A model generated the notes under the pieces. It made no database searches. It was not told the origin of the DNA and saw only the letters and a program-made list of their open reading frames with translations. Made by a program: the position numbers and the translations under genes. From an uncultured bacterium (lineage in GTDB: Bacteria; CSSED10-310; CALFER01), in the NCBI GenBank assembly GCA_937951895.1, contig CALFER010000025.1, forward strand, positions 1-64,000: a stretch of DNA of 64,000 nt. Reading direction: 5' to 3'. Each line of letters opens with the position of its first letter. The first letter of the stretch is position 1. Of the stretch, positions 51,342-58,697 are shown one piece after another.

Positions 51342-53270
51342 TTACTCGGCGATGTATTTGCCCCTTGGTGTATAGTGTGTGTGGAGCAGATGGTGGCTGA
51401 GGTGACTGCAGGGGCCTTCCTTGAAGAATTCGGTGTAAATCTTGACGATATCGGGGTTTTCATGAGATTTACGTACCGTATACGCCGAGTCTTCGGCGTA
51501 GATCGCCCGTGCGCGAGCCTCGCGGATTGCCGGACTGGTCGGGATAGGTTGGCCACCGCCGCCGAGACATCCGCCGGGGCAGGCCATGAATTCGATGAAG
51601 TGACACTGGCTGAACTTGCCGCCGGCCTTGATGTCTTCCATGACTTTCTTGGCATTGGCGGTTCCATGGCAGATTCCCACTTTCAACGTGGCACCCAGCA
51701 GCCAGTTGAAATCGGTGAACAGCCCTTTGAGCAGATCCGGTACCGGACCGACTTTCTCGATCTTCAGTTCGGCATACTTCACGCCTTCAAAACCTCGAAC
51801 CGGAATGATATCCGCGTGTTCGAAGATTTCCTCGACCCGGATCCCCGTCACAATCTCGATGACCGATCTCAAAGCGGCTTCCATGACGCCTCCGGTCGCT
51901 CCGAAGATGACACCGGATCCTGTCGCCGTTCCGAATGGATCGTCAAACGGTGATTTGTGCAGTTTCGGCAGGTCGATGCCGGCTTCGCTGATCATTTTGG
52001 CGAGTTCGCGGCTGGTGAGACCGTAATCGATGTCCTTGAAGCCGCTCGAGGTCATTTCCGGGCGGTTGCACTCGAATTTCTTCGCCGAGCACGGCATCAA
52101 CGCCACACAGACGATGTCTTTCGGGTCGATATTGTGCATCTGGGCATAATAGGTTTTGATGACTGCGCCGAACATCTGCTGCGGGCTCTTGGCGGATGAG
52201 AGGTTCGGGAGGTATTCCGGATAAAAATGCTCGATGTACTTGACCCAACCCGGTGAGCAGCTCGTGAATTGCGGCAGCGAAATGGATGGATCTTTGTCGA
52301 CAAGGGCTTTCTTCAATCGAAGGAGGAGTTCGACGCCTTCTTCGATGATCGTCAGATCGGCGGTGAAGTTCGTGTCGAATACCCGGTCGAACCCGCAGAG
52401 TTTCAGAGCGGTGTTCATCTCGAAGGTGAGCGGTACCCCGGGTTCGAGACCGAAACATTCGCCGATTGCGGCGCGTGGACTGGGAGCCGTCTGAATGATG
52501 ACATGCTTTGTGGGGTCGTCGATGGCCGCCCAGACGTCGTCTGTCGGATCGTTGGCTCTGAGAGCACCGGTCGGGCAGCGGTTGATGCACTGTCCGCAGT
52601 TGATGCAGATCACGTCGGCCAGCGGTTTGTCCTGGAAGGTACAGATCCGTGTGTCGGCGCCTCGATAAACGGCCTCGAGAACACCGACTTCCTGCATGTC
52701 GATACAGGTTCGTACGCAGCGTCGGCACAGCACGCACTTGTTCATGTCGCGAATGACGGAATGACTCGAATCGTCAATCTCGAACCGCGGTTCCGTCGGA
52801 TGACCGAATCGGAAGAAATCGACGCCGTATTCCTTGGCGAGTGACTGGAGTTCGCAGTTGTTGTTGCGGCTGCAGGTGTAGCATTCTCCGTAGTGGTTCG
52901 ACAGCAGGAGGTCGATGATGTGGCGTCGGGCCTGCCGTACCTTGCGGGTGTGGGTTTTCACCTTTGTCGGTGCCGTGATCGGATAGGCACAGGCAGCCTG
53001 CAGCGTGCGTTGTCCTTCCACTTCGACGACGCAGACGCGGCAGACACCGGCGATACAGAGATCTTCGTGGTAGCAGAGTGTCGGGATGCGGATACCGATG
53101 GACCGGGCGGCATCCAGAATCGTCGTTCCGAGGGGAACCTTGACATCGACACTGTCGATGGTGACCGATACCTGACCACCGATCCCGCCTTCCTGTGTTG
53201 GAACGACCATGGGGCGCTGACTGACCGGGGCCCGTGAGAACTTATCATCCTTGGCTGATGTGTTACTCAT
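51342..53270 (-). CDS. hndD: [FeFe] hydrogenase catalytic subunit (HndD/HydA type)
   Basis: The 642-residue subunit has an N-terminal [2Fe-2S] domain (CYHEDLCIAGVCRVC), a His-Cys3 cluster (HYGECYTCSRNNNC), two [4Fe-4S] ferredoxin motifs (CVLCRRCVRTC, CINCGQCINRCPTG) and the H-cluster domain. L1 is TSCSPGW, L2 is MPCSAKKFE, L3 is EFMACPGGCLGGGG; all match the active consensus. The C-terminus carries the small-subunit-like domain. It oxidises or produces H2 and exchanges electrons with the NuoF-like subunit. ATG 53270 has AAGGAG 6 nt upstream, better than the ATG at 53285. It is the last gene of its operon. Confidence 0.96.
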   Translation of the reverse strand: MSNTSAKDDKFSRAPVSQRPMVVPTQEGGIGGQVSVTIDSVDVKVPLGTTILDAARSIGIRIPTLCYHEDLCIAGVCRVCVVEVEGQRTLQAACAYPITAPTKVKTHTRKVRQARRHIIDLLLSNHYGECYTCSRNNNCELQSLAKEYGVDFFRFGHPTEPRFEIDDSSHSVIRDMNKCVLCRRCVRTCIDMQEVGVLEAVYRGADTRICTFQDKPLADVICINCGQCINRCPTGALRANDPTDDVWAAIDDPTKHVIIQTAPSPRAAIGECFGLEPGVPLTFEMNTALKLCGFDRVFDTNFTADLTIIEEGVELLLRLKKALVDKDPSISLPQFTSCSPGWVKYIEHFYPEYLPNLSSAKSPQQMFGAVIKTYYAQMHNIDPKDIVCVALMPCSAKKFECNRPEMTSSGFKDIDYGLTSRELAKMISEAGIDLPKLHKSPFDDPFGTATGSGVIFGATGGVMEAALRSVIEIVTGIRVEEIFEHADIIPVRGFEGVKYAELKIEKVGPVPDLLKGLFTDFNWLLGATLKVGICHGTANAKKVMEDIKAGGKFSQCHFIEFMACPGGCLGGGGQPIPTSPAIREARARAIYAEDSAYTVRKSHENPDIVKIYTEFFKEGPCSHLSHHLLHTHYTPRGKYIAE

Positions 53271-53296
53271 GTTCAACTCCTTCATTCACATGTTCG

Positions 53297-54478
53297 TCAC
53301 GGGAGCCTGCCCATGATCTCTTCTTTGAAGTTCTTGACGATCGACAAAAATGCATTCGGACTGGACTGCCCGAGGCCGCACTTCGAGGCAAGTTGCATGG
53401 TTTCGCCGAGTGATTCGAGTTCCCTGAGATACGACATGGAGCATTCGCCCATTTCGAGCATCTCGATGCCTTCGAGCAACTTGACGTTGCCATCCCGGCA
53501 AGGCGTGCACTGGCCGCAGCTCTCTTCGACAAAAAACTCCATGAAGTTGCGCGCGATCTGCAACATGTCCCGACCCTGGCCGAATACGATGATCGATCCG
53601 CCGGTCGCAATATCTTCATATGCAATGGTGCGATCGAATTCCGGCGCGGGAATGCAATGTCCCGATGCACCACCGATCTGAACCGCTTTGGCGTCCGCGG
53701 CTCCGACGCTCTCCAGGAGCTTCCGGACCGTGATGCCCATCGGAAACTCGTATACACCCGGATAGGCGCAATCACCGGACACACTGAACAGCTTCAGTCC
53801 GGTGGATTTATCCGTCCCGATCGCCTTGAACCAGTCCGCTCCCTTCGACATGATGCAGGCGGCCCACGCAAAGGTCTCGACATTGTTCACGATCGTCGGC
53901 TCACCCATGTACCCAGTGTCGACGGGGTACGGCGGGCGATTGCGGGGTTCGCCGCGATGTCCTTCGAGTGATTCGATCAATGCGGTCTCTTCGCCGCAGA
54001 CATACGCGCCGGAACCCATATGGAGATGGATATCGAAATCAAAGCCATTCCGGCCCATGATCGACTTACCGAGTAATTTTTCTTCGCGACGGCGCGCGAG
54101 GATGGCTTCGAGATGTGGAACCAGATAGGTGTATTCGCCGCGGAGATACACGATGCCGATCGAGGAACCGATGGCTTTACCGGCGATCGTCATCCCTTCA
54201 AACACCAGATCTGCATGGTCGAGCAGGATGACGCGGTCCTTGAAGGTGCCGGGCTCGCCTTCATCCGCATTGCAAACGACATATTTTTGATTGCCTCTGG
54301 CCGCGGCCGCGAGATTCCACTTTGTTCCCGTCGGGAATCCGGCGCCACCCCGGCCTTTCATTTTCGATGCCGAGATTTCTCCGATGATGTCGCTTCGCGA
54401 TTTGTCAGCGGCTGCCGTGAGACCGGCGTTGGGGGTGATCGTCGAGAACGTGAGTTTGCTGGCGTTTTTCGCTTTCAT
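53297..54478 (-). CDS. hndC: Hydrogenase NAD(P)H-oxidising subunit (HndC/NuoF type), short form
   Basis: The 393-residue protein contains the NuoF core: GRGGAGFPTGTKW and NADEGEPGTFKDR (FMN/NAD site), GAYVCGEETALIESLEG, a SLBB domain and the [4Fe-4S] motif SCGQCTPCR with a later KCG. Many bifurcating-hydrogenase HydB/HndC proteins add an N-terminal thioredoxin-like [2Fe-2S] domain and a C-terminal 2[4Fe-4S] ferredoxin; both are absent. It feeds electrons between NAD(P)H and HndD. Its ATG shares the A of the hndA stop (TGATG). Confidence 0.93.
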   Translation of the reverse strand: MKAKNASKLTFSTITPNAGLTAAADKSRSDIIGEISASKMKGRGGAGFPTGTKWNLAAAARGNQKYVVCNADEGEPGTFKDRVILLDHADLVFEGMTIAGKAIGSSIGIVYLRGEYTYLVPHLEAILARRREEKLLGKSIMGRNGFDFDIHLHMGSGAYVCGEETALIESLEGHRGEPRNRPPYPVDTGYMGEPTIVNNVETFAWAACIMSKGADWFKAIGTDKSTGLKLFSVSGDCAYPGVYEFPMGITVRKLLESVGAADAKAVQIGGASGHCIPAPEFDRTIAYEDIATGGSIIVFGQGRDMLQIARNFMEFFVEESCGQCTPCRDGNVKLLEGIEMLEMGECSMSYLRELESLGETMQLASKCGLGQSSPNAFLSIVKNFKEEIMGRLP

Positions 54479-54996
54479 CAGTGGTGGCCCTCCTTCGTCT
54501 CAAGTGCGAAGACGCCGAATGTGCGACGGATGTTTTCGAGAATATCGTGGACTTTTTCGGGTGTGACATGGGTGTACACCTGATCGTTGATCAGCATGGC
54601 AGGACCCTGGTCGCACATCCCGAGGCAGTTGGCAAATTCCAGTGAAAACTTGCCGTCGGGTGTCGTTTCACCGAACGTGATACCAAGATCGTTCTCCAGT
54701 TGCCGCGCCACGCGATCTTTTCCCTGCATGTCGCAGGAAATCGTCTGACACAGCCGAATCACATACTTGCCCTTGGGCTTGTCGTTCAAAAAGCTGTAAA
54801 AGGAAACCACACTGTAAACTTCGACCGGGTGGATATCCAGAACATCGGCAATGACCTGCATTGCGTACTGCGAGATATTCGAGTATTTCTTCTGGACTTC
54901 CTGCAGGATCGGAATCAAAGCGTTCCGCTCGGTTCCGAATGTCTGGCTCCAGGCCTTGATGTCGTCTCTGAGACGTTCGCGTTCGGTCACCAACAT
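54478..54996 (-). CDS. hndA: Hydrogenase [2Fe-2S] subunit (HndA/NuoE type)
   Basis: The 172-residue thioredoxin-like ferredoxin has the NuoE pattern: helical N-terminus (LIPILQEVQKKY), VYSVVSFYSFL, and the cluster ligands in CQTISCDM and CLGMCDQGP. It relays electrons within the hydrogenase complex with HndC and HndD. It lies just downstream of a receiver-domain gene and is coupled to hndC. Confidence 0.94.
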   Translation of the reverse strand: MLVTERERLRDDIKAWSQTFGTERNALIPILQEVQKKYSNISQYAMQVIADVLDIHPVEVYSVVSFYSFLNDKPKGKYVIRLCQTISCDMQGKDRVARQLENDLGITFGETTPDGKFSLEFANCLGMCDQGPAMLINDQVYTHVTPEKVHDILENIRRTFGVFALETKEGHH

Positions 54997-54999
54997 GAC

Positions 55000-55380
55000 T
55001 TATGACTCCTTCTTCTTCAAAAGATCGCTGACGATTGAGATCAGCTTCTTCGGATCCAGCGGTTTTTCTTCAAATGCATCGACCGGAATCAGATCGTTGT
55101 CCTTCCCGTAAGAGTAACCGGTCGCCTTCGAAATACTGGTCAGCATCAGGATTGGTGCCGAGAAATTCATTCGGCGCAGTTCCTGTGCCATCGCAATGCC
55201 GTCGTCCGGTTGTTCCATCATGACATCCAGAATCAGGAGATCCGGAGTTTCCATCTTCAGAAGCTCCATCCCCGCGTCGCGATTGCCGGCGGATTTGACC
55301 TGATACCCTTCCCGCTTCAAGACCATCGTACATGCTTCAATGACATCGGGATCATCGTCGACAAGAAAAATTTTAGGCAC
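55000..55380 (-). CDS. Stand-alone response regulator receiver
   Basis: The 126-residue protein is only a CheY-like receiver: VDDDPD acid pocket, phosphoacceptor in LLILDVMME, MLTS switch Thr/Ser and EEKPLDP lysine. No DNA-binding output follows. It begins with GTG at 55380 behind AAAGGGG and is the first gene of the hydrogenase operon. The GAF kinase coupled to hydG is the obvious phosphodonor candidate. How the signal reaches transcription or the enzyme is unknown. Confidence 0.92.
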   Translation of the reverse strand: MPKIFLVDDDPDVIEACTMVLKREGYQVKSAGNRDAGMELLKMETPDLLILDVMMEQPDDGIAMAQELRRMNFSAPILMLTSISKATGYSYGKDNDLIPVDAFEEKPLDPKKLISIVSDLLKKKES

Positions 55381-55483
55381 TGTAGTCCCCTTTCGTTAGA
55401 AAACCTGGATTGTTGCGATACATCATGCGTGCCACCCCTGCCACGCGCTTGAGCCCATCGCGTTCGCCCAGGTGTTGTTATCG

Positions 55484-55499
55484 GTGTGAAGTGCTTCAC
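55484..55499. promoter_or_regulatory. CRP/FNR-type operator TGTGA-N6-TCACA
   Basis: TGTGAAGTGCTTCACA (55484-55499) matches the CRP consensus half-sites exactly. It lies between the hydrogenase operon (start 55380) and the divergent CBS gene (start 55667). It is downstream of the best minus-strand -10 box (55520-55525), which would suggest repression from that start; activation of another start is possible. The regulator gene is not in the window. Confidence 0.6.
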
Positions 55500-55519
55500 A
55501 TCGCACCAGGGCCGAAGAA

Positions 55520-55547
55520 ATTATACATACAAATTACGCGCACACAA
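55520..55547 (-). promoter_or_regulatory. Candidate promoter of the hydrogenase operon
   Basis: Minus-strand TTGTGT (55547-55542), 16 nt, TATAAT (55525-55520). The leader to the GTG at 55380 would be about 130 nt and includes the CRP-type site. Confidence 0.5.
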
Positions 55548-55582
55548 CAGAGAAAAGTTGGGAGGTGATCCGGGCCGATTTC

Positions 55583-55611
55583 TTGTTTTTAGAGGCTGGA
55601 AGTCTTATAAT
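55583..55611 (+). promoter_or_regulatory. Promoter of the CBS-domain gene
   Basis: TTGTTT (55583-55588), exactly 17 nt, TATAAT (55606-55611). The start would be near 55618, about 49 nt before ATG 55667. Confidence 0.6.
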
Positions 55612-55666
55612 CAAAGCGTAAACACGTTTTCCACGGAAGAGGATGCTCGAGCGAAAGGAGCCCAAG

Positions 55667-56116
55667 ATGCAGACTGTTCATGAAATCCTGCAGTCGAAAG
55701 CGATTCGGAAGACGATATCCGTCACCCCGGAGACCTTGGTGTTTGATGCGCTCCGAGTCCTTGCCGAACACAATATCGGCGCTCTCATGGTCATCGATGA
55801 ACTCCACAAGGTGCATGGGATTCTTTCTGAACGGGATTACACACGGAAAGTCATGCTGTTCGGCAAAAGTTCACGCGATACCACAGTCAGGGAAATCATG
55901 ACGCCGATCGATCAGATGTTCAGAGTCGGTTCGCAGACAACAGCCGAGGAATGCATGGTGCTGATGACCGGAAAACATATCCGCCACCTGCCGGTCTTCG
56001 ATCAGGAAAAATTCCTCGGGATCATCTCGATCGGAGATATCCTCAAAACTATCATTTCGACGCAGGCGAATCTGATCGAGGATCTGAGCAACTATATCGC
56101 CGGGAAATACATGTAA
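55667..56116 (+). CDS. Tandem CBS domain protein
   Basis: The 149-residue protein is a single CBS pair (Bateman module): first repeat about 8-60 (TVHEILQ, AEHNIGALMVIDE, GILSERDY), second about 75-130 (VREIMTP, MTGKHIRHLPVFD, GIISIGDIL). CBS pairs bind adenosine nucleotides or S-adenosylmethionine and act as energy sensors. No effector domain is attached, so it likely works in trans. AAAGGAG precedes ATG 55667. It is divergent from the hydrogenase operon across a shared regulatory gap. Confidence 0.93.
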   Translation: MQTVHEILQSKAIRKTISVTPETLVFDALRVLAEHNIGALMVIDELHKVHGILSERDYTRKVMLFGKSSRDTTVREIMTPIDQMFRVGSQTTAEECMVLMTGKHIRHLPVFDQEKFLGIISIGDILKTIISTQANLIEDLSNYIAGKYM

Positions 56117-56134
56117 TCAGAGACCCGTGATCAA

Positions 56135-56500
56135 TCAATGACAGCCGTGGCCGTGACACGCCCCCTGCGCACCGACCTGCTCCAGGGATCCCCCCTCGAG
56201 AGCCTCGATCGTTTCTCGAACTGTCCGACACGCCGTCCGATATACCTTGATTCCGGAAGCATTCAACCTGTTCAATGCCCCCATCCCGATTCCTCCGACC
56301 ACAATCGCTTCAACCGCATGACCGGATAAAGCGGCCAGCGGCTGACACATGCCATGCGCATGATGCTGATTGCCGTTCTCGACCACCTCAATCTCATGCG
56401 TCTCGGAATCGACAATCATAAAATACGGGGCCGATCCGAAATGCCCGCATACATCGCTCTCCAAGGCCTGGCTGTTCTGAACCGGTATACAGATTTTCAT
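56135..56500 (-). CDS. NifX/NifB-C family (dinitrogenase iron-molybdenum cofactor) protein
   Basis: The 121-residue protein shows the fold pattern: MKICIPV, VCGHFGSAPYFMIVD, VVGGIGMGALNRL and a His/Cys-rich tail (CHGHGCH). Family members carry Fe-S or Fe-Mo cluster precursors, but many in anaerobes are not linked to nitrogen fixation. No nif genes are here. It overlaps the DUF134 gene by 4 nt, a common pairing. The tail may bind metal. Confidence 0.9.
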   Translation of the reverse strand: MKICIPVQNSQALESDVCGHFGSAPYFMIVDSETHEIEVVENGNQHHAHGMCQPLAALSGHAVEAIVVGGIGMGALNRLNASGIKVYRTACRTVRETIEALEGGSLEQVGAQGACHGHGCH

Positions 56501-56925
56501 GGTCCTTCTCCTTCATGGTTGACTTCCCTTCGCCCGCATCTCGGACACCGATCGCTCCGGTCAGAACCCGGCTCGAACAGACACCTGCAATGCCGGCAAA
56601 GTTTCTTGTGCTCCGCATCCTCATCAACAACACCGCCGGAAATCTCCAGAGGCGCTCCCAAAACGAGACTCTCGGCCAGCTTTTTCCGCGCTGATCGTAA
56701 AATCCGCCCGAACGTCTGACGGGATACTCCCATCTCCAGCGCCGCATCCTCCTGCTTGTCATCCGCGTAATCACTCAGTCGTATCGCCTCGAATTCGTCC
56801 AGGGTCAACCGGATCGACTCGAGTGCATACCGGGAATCTTTGTCGGGAACGAAACGCCGACACAGGGGAAGACATTGAATGCGCCGACAACATCGCGGTC
56901 GTGCCACCACCACCTCCACAGGCAT
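56497..56925 (-). CDS. DUF134 predicted DNA-binding protein with zinc-ribbon tail
   Basis: The 142-residue protein begins with RPRCCRRI, has a DEFEAIRLSDY helix and a sigma-like HTH (AALEMGVSRQTFGRILRSARKKLAE), which define DUF134. An added C-terminal zinc ribbon follows (CRHCRCLF...CPRCG). It probably regulates itself and the NifX-like gene it overlaps. The start at ATG 56925 fits the family N-terminus; no clear ribosome site is visible. Confidence 0.88.
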   Translation of the reverse strand: MPVEVVVARPRCCRRIQCLPLCRRFVPDKDSRYALESIRLTLDEFEAIRLSDYADDKQEDAALEMGVSRQTFGRILRSARKKLAESLVLGAPLEISGGVVDEDAEHKKLCRHCRCLFEPGSDRSDRCPRCGRREVNHEGEGP

Positions 56926-56959
56926 TATGATCAAATGCTCATAATTATGCAAGGATTTG

Positions 56960-57271
56960 TTACCGGGAATCTGTCTCCAGTGTGACCCTCAATTCACTTA
57001 TCTGCGCCTCCAACTCCCGTTTCTGTTGCTCGAGACGGTCTTTTTCCGCGATCGTCACCTGCGCCATCGACAGTCCGATTTCCTTGGCCTGCCGTTCCAT
57101 AAGAGCCAGTTCACGATTCACCGTTTTCAGCTTTTTTTCGAGCCGGAGCATCTCTTTTTCGGCGGGAGTGAGTTTCACCGGTAGAATCGAAATCCTGCCG
57201 GTTTCCAGGTACGTGTGAAACATATAGCCTGCCAGACACAGGATCACGACGATCACAATAATGCGGTTCAT
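56960..57271 (-). CDS. Small membrane-anchored coiled-coil protein
   Basis: The 103-residue protein has one N-terminal helix (about 3-18) and a long coiled coil (about 35-98) rich in Glu, Lys, Arg and Leu. No family is recognised. Its start overlaps the stop of the radical SAM gene (ATGA). It may tether or partner the radical SAM protein; this is inference. Confidence 0.65.
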   Translation of the reverse strand: MNRIIVIVVILCLAGYMFHTYLETGRISILPVKLTPAEKEMLRLEKKLKTVNRELALMERQAKEIGLSMAQVTIAEKDRLEQQKRELEAQISELRVTLETDSR

Positions 57272-58629
57272 ACTGTTCCCTCGCTCGCGTTGACAACCTC
57301 TATTCTGCGCACAGGTGTTTCAGATCCGACACTCTCGAACCACTCGACACCTTCACAGACCATGTCGAGTTTAAGGAGGTACCGGCCAGGCGCGTTGATC
57401 GGAGGCAGTATGATGGTCATCGAGGCGCGCTCCCCGGCACGCAGGTCATTCGGTAAAAACGCTCTGGAATAGTTCAGATCGATGAGGTGTTGTGTTTCGT
57501 CCATAAGTTGTGCCCCCAGTCGGACCGTTCGTCTTCCGGTACGTGTCTGACGAGGCCAGAAAGCGCCTCCTATGTTTTCGACCTTTACCTCGATCGACCC
57601 GGGTTGACCGGCATTGAGGCGAACTGGGACTGCCCCGGCACGGATCTTCGCTCGGAATCGCTTCCCGTCAATGGCATTGGCCAGTTGACTGACATCCCAG
57701 ATTTCGTTCCGGATCCGATTCCATCGCCAGGTGCCGATCTGATACCGTTTGGATTTAGCTTCCTCCGGATGATCCGTGATTTCCCAGACGAGTCGATCGA
57801 TACCGGCATCGAGCGCCATTTTTCTTGCCGTGCGCATCCTGATGAACGAGTCGTTCCATTTAAACAGAATATACCGCCAGTTCACGATGGGTGTTTCCTG
57901 TTTCAGTCGATCGCGGGTCGCGACGACATCCCGCATGATCCGGAAGGCACGTTGAAAATCCCCTCCCCGTCGGTACGCCCCGTAACTCGCTTGATCCGTT
58001 CCATCGATCGAAAATGTCATTTCATCCAAACCGCTCCGCACGATTCGATCGATCCACTCGTTACGGATCATCAATCCGTTCGTGCTGACGTACAGGAGCA
58101 CGTCCGGGAAGGTTCCCTTGATCGCTTCGATCATATCGATCGATTGCGGATGAATGAATGGTTCGCCGTAGTTGAACAGGTCGATTCGGCTGAGGTGCGG
58201 GCCGACCTCGTTCAGGAGCGATCGAAACAGTTCGAAATCCATCATGGTTTCGGATCGTGTTCGGGCGAGTCCGGAGTCTCGCGAGCAAACCGAACCGGTG
58301 CACGCCAGATTGCACAGGACGGTCGGTTCGATGAACAGTCGCGGGAGCGTTTCCTGAATGATCGGTTGCTGCGGAGGCGACTCGTCCGGTTTGAGCATGC
58401 GTTTCAGGCCGCAGGGGAGGCAAAAGGGTGAGAATCCCTCGTTCAGGCCCTCTCGGATCGCATGAACGCGGGAGGAATTCCAGATCGAGGTGATCGATTC
58501 ACGTTTCAGGTCTCCCAATGGTCGATCACCGGCCGGATCCGCGCAACCGCAGACGACCCTTCCGTCACACAGTACGACCAGTGTCTTGAAAACCCAGTCA
58601 CAGGTAAATCGATCCATCTCATCCATCAT
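57268..58629 (-). CDS. Radical SAM protein with N-terminal SPASM-like domain and C-terminal Ig-like domain
   Basis: The 453-residue protein has a permuted layout. Residues 9-73 look like a SPASM cluster domain (CDWVF, CDGRVVCGC, GDLKRESITSIWNS, FCLPCG), which normally follows the radical SAM barrel. The barrel comes next (about 90-320), with LCNLACTGSVC as the cluster site: CX3CX4C instead of CX3CX2C, then FNYGEPFIHP and STNGLMI. Residues about 335-450 form an Ig-like beta domain. SPASM enzymes modify peptides or enzymes, but no precursor peptide is obvious. It is co-translated with a coiled-coil membrane protein. Confidence 0.82.
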   Translation of the reverse strand: MMDEMDRFTCDWVFKTLVVLCDGRVVCGCADPAGDRPLGDLKRESITSIWNSSRVHAIREGLNEGFSPFCLPCGLKRMLKPDESPPQQPIIQETLPRLFIEPTVLCNLACTGSVCSRDSGLARTRSETMMDFELFRSLLNEVGPHLSRIDLFNYGEPFIHPQSIDMIEAIKGTFPDVLLYVSTNGLMIRNEWIDRIVRSGLDEMTFSIDGTDQASYGAYRRGGDFQRAFRIMRDVVATRDRLKQETPIVNWRYILFKWNDSFIRMRTARKMALDAGIDRLVWEITDHPEEAKSKRYQIGTWRWNRIRNEIWDVSQLANAIDGKRFRAKIRAGAVPVRLNAGQPGSIEVKVENIGGAFWPRQTRTGRRTVRLGAQLMDETQHLIDLNYSRAFLPNDLRAGERASMTIILPPINAPGRYLLKLDMVCEGVEWFESVGSETPVRRIEVVNASEGTV

Positions 58630-58697
58630 AACCTGATTTGATTTTGGATGAAACCCTGTGTAAACAAGGAGACCGGACTGGAAAGTGAGGGCGATCG

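Noticed and set aside
56135..56925. Nitrogen-fixation genes
   Set aside because: NifX-like plus DUF134 pairs are widespread in non-fixing anaerobes and no nif structural genes are present.
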